Source: DAOPMC01 sp035392025 (lineage in GTDB: Bacteria > Bacillota_I > Bacilli_A > RF39 > UBA660). From it: 29,139 nt of DNA. This document shows positions 23,976-29,139 of this stretch, one piece after another (the stretch's first letter is position 1; each line of letters opens with the position of its first letter). The position numbers and the translations under genes are program-made. Location of the stretch: NCBI GenBank assembly GCA_035392025.1, contig DAOPMC010000016.1:1-29139 (forward strand). Reading direction: 5' to 3'. A model generated the notes under the pieces. The model made no database searches, was not told where the DNA came from, and was given only the letters and a program-made list of their open reading frames with translations.

Positions 23976-25154
23976 TTAAAAAATATTGCTAATCTCTTCT
24001 TTTTCTTCTATCTTAACAACCTCGATATTCTCTACTGCTTCATTTATCATTTCTTCATAATTAATACTTGTTTCATACTCTTTTACCTTATCCAATCTAG
24101 GATTAATAACAGGATGGCGTGGTACAAAAATGGTACAACAATCTTCATAAGGAAGAATACTTGTTTCATATGTATTAATTTTTTTGGCAATATCAATTAT
24201 CTCTATCTTATCCATACACGCTACAGGTCTAATTACAGGCATTTTAACCACTTCATTAATAACACTCATACTTGTTAATGTTTGAGATGCAACCTGACCA
24301 ATAGATTCTCCATTTATTAAAACTAAATGTTTAAACTTATTAGCGACTTTCTCTGATATACGATACATCATTCTTCTTAGAATGGTTATCATATAAGTAG
24401 GATCTATATTCTTATAAATAGATTCTTGCAATTTAGTAATTGGCACTATAAATAGTTTTATATCACTTGTATATTTTAATAATTCTCTAGCCAAATCAAT
24501 AACTTTATTTCTAGCCTCAATACTAGTATGTGGTATAGCCTCAAAATAAATACAATTTATTTTTATGCCTCTTTTTAACGCTAAATAACCAGCAACTGGT
24601 GAATCTATTCCACCACTTAACATCAGTAATCCTTTTCCTTGTATTCCAACTGGATATCCGCCTAATCCTTTATATTTATTAAAATAAATATATGTATAAT
24701 CTTTTCTTATTTCAATAAATACATAAATATCTGGATTATGAACATCTACTTTACAATTAATATTCTTAAGAATTAGTCCACCCATAATATCGTTAAACTG
24801 CATACTATCATAACTAAAAGACTTATCACTTCTTTTGGTCACAACTTTAAAAGTTTCAAAATTCTCATTCTTTAAAAGTTTTAGCGTAGAGTCTTTTATA
24901 TCATCACTATTAGTATGCACTTTATATGCTAAATTAAACTCTAAAATACCAAAAGTATTTTTTAAAACAAAAACAACTTCATCAAAATCTTTATCATCAA
25001 ATTCAATGAACATTCTAGAATACTCTTTTATTATCTTAACATTATATTTTTTTAATTTTTCAAAAATATTATTATATAAAAGATTAATAAATTGTTTTCT
25101 ATTATCTTTTTTAGTAGTCAATTCTCCATATTTTATTAAAATTATCTTCTCCAT
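23976..25154 (-). CDS. thiI: tRNA 4-thiouridine synthase ThiI (no rhodanese domain)
   Basis: A 392-residue sulfurtransferase that adenylates U8 of tRNA and inserts sulfur. Order: N-terminal ferredoxin-like domain (1 to about 60), THUMP domain (about 60-165), then the PP-loop ATPase with LMLSGGIDSPVAGYLALKRG (SGGIDS at 180-185). The C terminus holds EDCCTIFVPRHP with Cys339-Cys340. The rhodanese domain of E. coli ThiI is absent, as in Bacillus, so a cysteine desulfurase (NifZ/IscS type) must supply sulfur; none is in the window. The start is weakly supported (GGATGTG upstream). Divergent from the SPFH gene. No clear terminator follows the stop. Confidence 0.95.
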   Translation of the reverse strand: MEKIILIKYGELTTKKDNRKQFINLLYNNIFEKLKKYNVKIIKEYSRMFIEFDDKDFDEVVFVLKNTFGILEFNLAYKVHTNSDDIKDSTLKLLKNENFETFKVVTKRSDKSFSYDSMQFNDIMGGLILKNINCKVDVHNPDIYVFIEIRKDYTYIYFNKYKGLGGYPVGIQGKGLLMLSGGIDSPVAGYLALKRGIKINCIYFEAIPHTSIEARNKVIDLARELLKYTSDIKLFIVPITKLQESIYKNIDPTYMITILRRMMYRISEKVANKFKHLVLINGESIGQVASQTLTSMSVINEVVKMPVIRPVACMDKIEIIDIAKKINTYETSILPYEDCCTIFVPRHPVINPRLDKVKEYETSINYEEMINEAVENIEVVKIEEKEEISNIF

Positions 25155-25173
25155 AAAATCACATCCATGATGT

Positions 25174-25182
25174 ATTATAACA
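25174..25182 (-). promoter_or_regulatory. Extended -10 promoter of thiI
   Basis: TGTTATAAT on the minus strand, 19 bases upstream of the thiI ATG, is a perfect extended -10. The -35 is weak. Confidence 0.5.
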
Positions 25183-25186
25183 TAGA

Positions 25187-25215
25187 TTGTAATATTTTAA
25201 ATAATTTGATATTAT
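25187..25215 (+). promoter_or_regulatory. Sigma-A promoter of the SPFH gene
   Basis: TTGTAA (25187-25192), 17 bases and TATTAT (25210-25215) preceded by TGA form an extended -10 promoter, 23 bases upstream of the SPFH start. Confidence 0.55.
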
Positions 25216-25238
25216 ATTTATTAGAAAGGAGTATGTAT

Positions 25239-25988
25239 ATGTGGGTTATAATAATACCAATAGTCGCAATCATCTTAGCATCAATTAAACAAGTTAATCA
25301 GTATGAAAGAGGTATTAAATTTTCATTTGGTAAATTTAAAAAAATTATGAATCCTGGATGGGGACTTGTAATACCAATTTTTCAATCATTTAAAAAAGTT
25401 GATATTAGAACAAAAGCAGTAGATGTTCCAGAACAAGATGCAATTACAAAAGATAATGTTTCTGTAAGAATTAATGCTGTAATTTATTATAAAGTATTTG
25501 ATGCATCTAAGGCTGTCCTAGAAGTTGAAAACTTCTATTATGCAGTTAGTCAATTAGCACAAACTACAATGCGTAATGCAGTTGGTTCTGTTTCACTTGA
25601 TGAACTTCTTACTGAAAGAGAAAAAATATCAACACAAATTTGCGATATTATTGATAAAGCTACTGATCCTTGGGGAATTAAAGTTGAAAATGTTGAATTA
25701 AAAGATATTGCGCTTCCAGAGGAAATGAAAAGAGTTATCGCTAAGGTTGCTGAGGCTGAAAGAGAAAAAGCTGCTGTAATTACTAAAGCAGCAGGTGAAG
25801 TTGAAGCTTCTAACAATTTAGCAAAAGCTGCTGCAACCATGTCAAAGACGCCTGGTGCACTTCATTTAAGAACACTAGCTACATTAAATGATTTATCTTC
25901 TGATCAATCAAATACAGTTATCTTTGCTCTTCCAGTTGAAATCCTTAGAGCTTTTGAAACTTATAACAATAAAAATGAAAAAAAGTAG
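25239..25988 (+). CDS. Stomatin/slipin-like SPFH-domain membrane protein
   Basis: A 249-residue slipin of the SPFH (stomatin, prohibitin, flotillin, HflK/C) superfamily, thought to scaffold membrane microdomains. One N-terminal hydrophobic segment (2-14) anchors it. The SPFH domain runs from about 18 to 170, with YERGIKFSFGKFKKIMNPGW, KAVDVPEQDAITKDNVSVRINAV and QLAQTTMRNAVGS as hallmarks. An alanine/glutamate-rich coiled region follows (EAEREKAAVITKAAGEVEA, about 168-186). I start at ATG 25239, seven bases after GGAG; the ATG at 25233 is too close. The usual partner NfeD is not adjacent, and the gene stands alone between a promoter and a terminator. Confidence 0.92.
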   Translation: MWVIIIPIVAIILASIKQVNQYERGIKFSFGKFKKIMNPGWGLVIPIFQSFKKVDIRTKAVDVPEQDAITKDNVSVRINAVIYYKVFDASKAVLEVENFYYAVSQLAQTTMRNAVGSVSLDELLTEREKISTQICDIIDKATDPWGIKVENVELKDIALPEEMKRVIAKVAEAEREKAAVITKAAGEVEASNNLAKAAATMSKTPGALHLRTLATLNDLSSDQSNTVIFALPVEILRAFETYNNKNEKK

Positions 25989-26003
25989 AAATTTTCTACT
26001 TTT
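25981..26003. terminator. Bidirectional terminator between the SPFH gene and tig
   Basis: A 10-bp stem (AAAAGTAGAA at 25981-25990, TTCTACTTTT at 25994-26003) with a tiny loop, continued by T-runs in both directions. The SPFH stop codon is in the left arm; the tig stop is just beyond. Confidence 0.8.
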
Positions 26004-26007
26004 TTTA

Positions 26008-27264
26008 TTAATTATTTTCTTTTAAAATATCAATTACTTTTTTCATCTCTAAATCATAAGTAATCATGTCAATTCCACCAAGCATTTTTAAAAACTCTTC
26101 TACTGAAACGTTGTATTTTTTAGCAGATTCTTCTGCTTCTTTTTGTGCTTCCTTTTCAGTTACTTTAATTTTTTCAACTTCTATAATTTTTTCTAAAATT
26201 AAACGATAAATAACATGATTTTTTGCCTCTTCACTCATCTGATTTCTTAGATCTTCCATCTTAGTCTTCGTCATTTCAAGGTATACTTCTAAAGATACTC
26301 CTTGCATCTTTAATTGTTCTGAAAATCTATCAACCATACGATCTAATTCATCATCAATCATCTCTTGTGGAAGATCAACATCAGTATTTTTAGCAACTGC
26401 TTTTAGAAGATCATCAACATATGCATTTTCATTATCCATTTCTTTTCTAGCTTCGATGTTTAACTTAATTTCTTTTTCTAAAGACTCTTTTGAGTCAACA
26501 CCTTCCATTGCTAAATCTTGGAATAACTCTGCATCTAAGCATCTTTCTTCTTTTTCTTTTACTTCATTTAATTTAACTTTAAATACTACTTCTTTACCTT
26601 TCAATTCTTCACTAGGATATTCTTCAGGGAAGGTAACTTTAATATCTTTCTCTTCTCCTTTTTTCATACCAATTAATTGATCTTCAAACCCAGGTATAAA
26701 AGTATTACTTCCAATTTCAATAGAGTATGCTTCTGCTTTCCCACCTTCAAATGCTACACCATCATTAAACCCTTCAAAATCAATAACAGCAACATTGCCT
26801 TTTTCTACTATTCCTGATTCTTTGATTTTAACTTCAGAATATCTTTTTAAAATTTGATCAATTTCAGCATCAATCTCTTCTTGAGAAACCTTAATTTCTG
26901 CTTTCTTAACTTTTAATCCTTTATATTTTTTAATGTTTACATCTGGCTTTGTAACAACTACAAATTCAAATTCTACACCATCATCTGTCATAGATTTAAT
27001 ATCTACTTTGGGTTGAACTACTGGTAGAACTTTATTATCACTAATTACTTTCTGATAAGCAGTTGGTAATAAAATATCAACAACCTCGGAATATAAACTA
27101 GCCTTTCCAAAACGTTTCATGTAGATATCTTTGGGAACTTTTCCTTTCCTAAAACCATCTAATTTAATATCTTTTACTTTTTTTTCAAAAGCTTCATCTA
27201 CTGCTTTTTCAAATTCTTCATTTTCAATTTTAATATTATATGTTTTTACATATTTATTTGCCAT
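26008..27264 (-). CDS. tig: Trigger factor, ribosome-associated chaperone
   Basis: A 418-residue trigger factor that docks at the ribosome exit tunnel and shields nascent chains. The ribosome-binding signature is GFRKGKVP (37-44). The FKBP-type prolyl isomerase domain spans about 150-240 (VAVIDFEGFNDGVAFEGGKA through DIKVTFPEEYPSEELKGKEVVFKVKLNEVKE). The remaining residues form the helical C-terminal arms. The N terminus is about six residues shorter than E. coli Tig, lacking most of the first strand. AAGGAG lies eight bases before ATG 27264, which fixes the start. It has its own promoter. Confidence 0.96.
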   Translation of the reverse strand: MANKYVKTYNIKIENEEFEKAVDEAFEKKVKDIKLDGFRKGKVPKDIYMKRFGKASLYSEVVDILLPTAYQKVISDNKVLPVVQPKVDIKSMTDDGVEFEFVVVTKPDVNIKKYKGLKVKKAEIKVSQEEIDAEIDQILKRYSEVKIKESGIVEKGNVAVIDFEGFNDGVAFEGGKAEAYSIEIGSNTFIPGFEDQLIGMKKGEEKDIKVTFPEEYPSEELKGKEVVFKVKLNEVKEKEERCLDAELFQDLAMEGVDSKESLEKEIKLNIEARKEMDNENAYVDDLLKAVAKNTDVDLPQEMIDDELDRMVDRFSEQLKMQGVSLEVYLEMTKTKMEDLRNQMSEEAKNHVIYRLILEKIIEVEKIKVTEKEAQKEAEESAKKYNVSVEEFLKMLGGIDMITYDLEMKKVIDILKENN

Positions 27265-27290
27265 AACTATCTCTCCTTTTCATAATGAAT

Positions 27291-27319
27291 ATTATATATT
27301 ATTTATTTTAATGAAACAA
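27291..27319 (-). promoter_or_regulatory. Sigma-A promoter of tig
   Basis: On the minus strand TTGTTT (27319-27314), 17 bases, TATAAT (27296-27291), 26 bases upstream of the tig ATG. Confidence 0.65.
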
Positions 27320-27342
27320 GCATTTCTAAAAAAAGAAACCAA

Positions 27343-27816
27343 TTATTTGATTTCCACAATTTTTATTTCATAAACACCATTAGGACTTTCAACAGAAACT
27401 ACTTCTCCTACTTTATGTCCCATAAGCGCCTGTGCTATTGGTGATTCATTTGAAATTTTACTTTCGAATGGATCTGCTTCTTGACTTCCTACAATCTTGT
27501 ATTCATCTTGATCAGCAGGATCATCAACATAAGAAATATTTACAACATTTCCAAGACCAACTTTATCAGTTGATACTTCATCAATAATTGTAACATTCTC
27601 TAAAATACCTTCAAGTTTTTTAATTCTACCTTCTATCTCAGCTTGTTCATTTCTAGCAGCATCGTAGTCTGCATTCTCAGATAAATCACCTAATGCCCTC
27701 GCTTCTTTGATAGATTGGATATTGTCTGGTCTCTTGACATTTATTAAAAAATTTAACTCTTCTTTAAGTTCATTTAAGCCTTCTTTGGTTAAATATATTC
27801 CCTTCTTTTCAATCAT
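27343..27816 (-). CDS. greA: Transcription elongation factor GreA
   Basis: A 157-residue GreA that stimulates transcript cleavage by backtracked RNA polymerase. The N-terminal coiled coil carries ARALGDLSENADYDAARNEQAEIEGRI (about 40-66), including the acidic tip residues in DLSENADY. The C-terminal FKBP-like domain ends with ESPIAQALMGHKVGEVVSV. I start at ATG 27816 because GAGGTG lies nine bases upstream; the ATG at 27840 has no ribosome binding site. In Bacillus subtilis greA is also near U32-family genes (yrrN, yrrO), so the neighbourhood is partly conserved. Confidence 0.96.
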   Translation of the reverse strand: MIEKKGIYLTKEGLNELKEELNFLINVKRPDNIQSIKEARALGDLSENADYDAARNEQAEIEGRIKKLEGILENVTIIDEVSTDKVGLGNVVNISYVDDPADQDEYKIVGSQEADPFESKISNESPIAQALMGHKVGEVVSVESPNGVYEIKIVEIK

Positions 27817-27852
27817 TTTTTCTTTCACCTCGTTAAACATAATTACTTTAAA

Positions 27853-27881
27853 AGGATACTATTTTTTTAGTATTTTGTCAA
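27853..27881 (-). promoter_or_regulatory. Sigma-A promoter of greA
   Basis: On the minus strand TTGACA (27881-27876), 17 bases, TATCCT (27858-27853). The spacer holds most of an inverted repeat (ATACTA at 27856-27861, TAGTAT at 27868-27873). Confidence 0.5.
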
Positions 27882-27945
27882 TAGTAAATGCCCTTTTCAC
27901 AAAAACAGTTTATTCTATTATATTCAAATATTTATAAACATTTCA

Positions 27946-29127
27946 TTAAATTTCAATTTTCATCATAGAATATTTAGGTATCTTTCTTGATACCTTTAAT
28001 TTGATAATTTGTTTTGCATGTCTTGCACAATCTATGACATTCATATCTTCATCATATATTTCTTTTATTTTAAACTTATACAAAAATCCATTTGGTCCAA
28101 ATATTATAACCTTATCTCCTGTTGAAAATTTATTTCTTTCTTCAAGTGTTAAAATTTTTGTAGTCTCATCATAATCAAGAACAAATCCCAAAAAGTCTTG
28201 ATTTGATACTTCATCTCTTCCTACATAGTATTGATCATTTACGTCAGCCTTTTTTTTAAAAAAGTGCGTAGATGATTCTCTATTAGCAACTCTTTGAAGT
28301 ATCTTTTCTTCTTGAACAACTAAATTAGGAGTTAATTTTTCTTTGTAGTAAGCATCAACTAATCTTCTATAACTGCTAATTACAGTTGCCAGATAATAAG
28401 CGGAGCGCATTCTCCCCTCTATTTTTATAGAATCTACTCCTATTTTGATTAAATCGCCAATATGTTCTGCCATATTTAGATCTTTGGGCGATATGGCAAA
28501 TATATTGTTACTATTATCATTTATCTTAAAGCAATATCTACAAATCTGTGCACAACCACCTCTATTAGCATCGCGATTAGTAAAATAATTAGAAAGAACA
28601 CATCTGCCACTAAAATTAGTGCACATTGCCCCATGTATAAATACTTCTAACTCCATGGAAGTTTTATCTTTAATTTCTTTTATTTCTTCTTTGGAAAGTT
28701 CCCGTGCCAAAACTACTCTATCTACCCCTTCACTTTTCCAAAACAAAACATTTTCAATATTTGCAGCACCATTTTGAGTACTTAATATAATTTTTATATC
28801 AGGATATTTTTTCTTAATAATAGGTATTAAAAATGGATCCGCTAATATAATAGCATCAATTTCACAACTAATTAAATCATTAAGATACTCCTTATATCCA
28901 TCTAAATCTTCATTATGAAAAATTATATTAAAAGTTACATACACTTTTTTTTTAAAAGAATGAGCAAACTTAGTAATTTCATTAATTTCATTAATACTAA
29001 AATTTTGAGCATTAGCACGAAGACTATACTCTTTTCCACCAATATATATAGCATCTGCACCATATAAAAATGCAATCTTAGCTCTATCAATATCACCAGC
29101 TGGTGCCAATATTTCTATCTTTTTCAT
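27946..29127 (-). CDS. U32-family protein, probable tRNA wobble-uridine hydroxylation enzyme
   Basis: A 393-residue member of family U32, once called collagenase-like peptidases. Several members are now known as RNA or ubiquinone hydroxylation proteins, including TrhP, which makes 5-hydroxyuridine-34 in tRNA using prephenate. The signature E161-x-F-x-x-G-A-x-C169 through GRCVLS is intact. Cysteines 169, 176, 192, 196 and 199 can supply the [4Fe-4S] ligands. The N terminus (MKKIEILAPAGDIDRAKIAFLYGADAIYIGG) is a TIM-barrel start. The C-terminal 80 residues form the small beta-barrel domain of longer U32 proteins. AGGTGA is the ribosome binding site at the window edge. Location upstream of greA matches yrrN/yrrO of Bacillus subtilis, whose products do ho5U34. 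Which paralogue this is cannot be told. Confidence 0.88.
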   Translation of the reverse strand: MKKIEILAPAGDIDRAKIAFLYGADAIYIGGKEYSLRANAQNFSINEINEITKFAHSFKKKVYVTFNIIFHNEDLDGYKEYLNDLISCEIDAIILADPFLIPIIKKKYPDIKIILSTQNGAANIENVLFWKSEGVDRVVLARELSKEEIKEIKDKTSMELEVFIHGAMCTNFSGRCVLSNYFTNRDANRGGCAQICRYCFKINDNSNNIFAISPKDLNMAEHIGDLIKIGVDSIKIEGRMRSAYYLATVISSYRRLVDAYYKEKLTPNLVVQEEKILQRVANRESSTHFFKKKADVNDQYYVGRDEVSNQDFLGFVLDYDETTKILTLEERNKFSTGDKVIIFGPNGFLYKFKIKEIYDEDMNVIDCARHAKQIIKLKVSRKIPKYSMMKIEI

Positions 29128-29139
29128 ATTACTTCACCT

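Noticed and set aside
27320..27342. Short TTTCT/AGAAA inverted repeat after greA as a terminator
   Set aside because: The stem is only 5 bp and no T-run follows it on the minus strand, so read-through into tig or another stop mechanism is more likely.
27908..27939. GTTTAT/ATAAAC pairing downstream of the U32 gene as a terminator
   Set aside because: Six weak pairs with a 20-base loop would be unstable; the following T-run alone is not sufficient.
1..29139. CRISPR arrays, insertion sequences, prophage or tRNA genes
   Set aside because: I looked for spaced direct repeats, transposase or integrase motifs, terminal inverted repeats and tRNA-like cloverleafs, and saw none.

Overview
The window is AT-rich DNA (well under one third G+C by eye) from a low-GC, spore-forming Firmicute. 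Spore formation is shown by a three-gene GerA-type germinant receptor operon (14575-18228) and an alpha/beta-type small acid-soluble spore protein (23696-23899). Both have upstream elements resembling forespore sigma-G promoters. Gene style (GAGGTGA-type ribosome binding sites, U32 peptidase next to greA, a Gly-rich/InlB-like giant surface protein) suggests an uncultured, probably gut-associated Bacilli- or Clostridia-like lineage. I cannot name the species. I see 28 protein genes and no rRNA, tRNA, CRISPR array, insertion sequence or prophage gene. No gap exceeds about 180 bases.

Layout. (1) 86-2119, minus: an ArsR-family repressor, a PF06541 membrane protein and a UgtP-like glycolipid glycosyltransferase form an overlapping operon. 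Its operator lies just downstream of an extended -10 promoter. (2) 2211-4356, minus: queA-tgt for queuosine at the tRNA wobble base. (3) 4413-9436: an approximately 1180-residue modular pilin-like adhesin diverges from a lone PilB/GspE-type ATPase across an 89-104 bp spacer that holds a 20-bp palindrome. This is the most unusual locus here. (4) 9442-13688, minus: priA, then glyA and uppP. (5) 13782-18228, plus: a ZIP metal transporter and the germinant receptor operon. (6) 18212-19971, plus: rpsD with a candidate S4-responsive pseudoknot leader, then two unrecognised membrane-protein genes. (7) 19975-23625, minus: ruvA-ruvB-thyA-dfrA-tmk, linking Holliday-junction repair with dTTP synthesis. 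(8) 23696-29127: the SASP gene, thiI, a stomatin-like SPFH protein on plus, trigger factor, greA and a U32-family protein.

How the genes connect. GlyA supplies methylene-tetrahydrofolate to ThyA, DfrA regenerates tetrahydrofolate, and Tmk phosphorylates dTMP, so the dTMP cycle is complete within the window. Four tRNA-modification genes are present (queA, tgt, thiI, U32). The germination operon and SASP share candidate sigma-G elements with the same 17-bp spacer. Gene packing is tight: eight intrinsic terminators often include the stop codon, and several next-gene -10 boxes sit directly beside the U-tract.

Start codons were moved from the longest reading frame wherever the first ATG or GTG overlaps or precedes the Shine-Dalgarno sequence (arsR-like gene, tgt, pilin-like gene, uppP, gerB-like gene, 19606 gene, tmk, ruvA, SPFH gene, greA).
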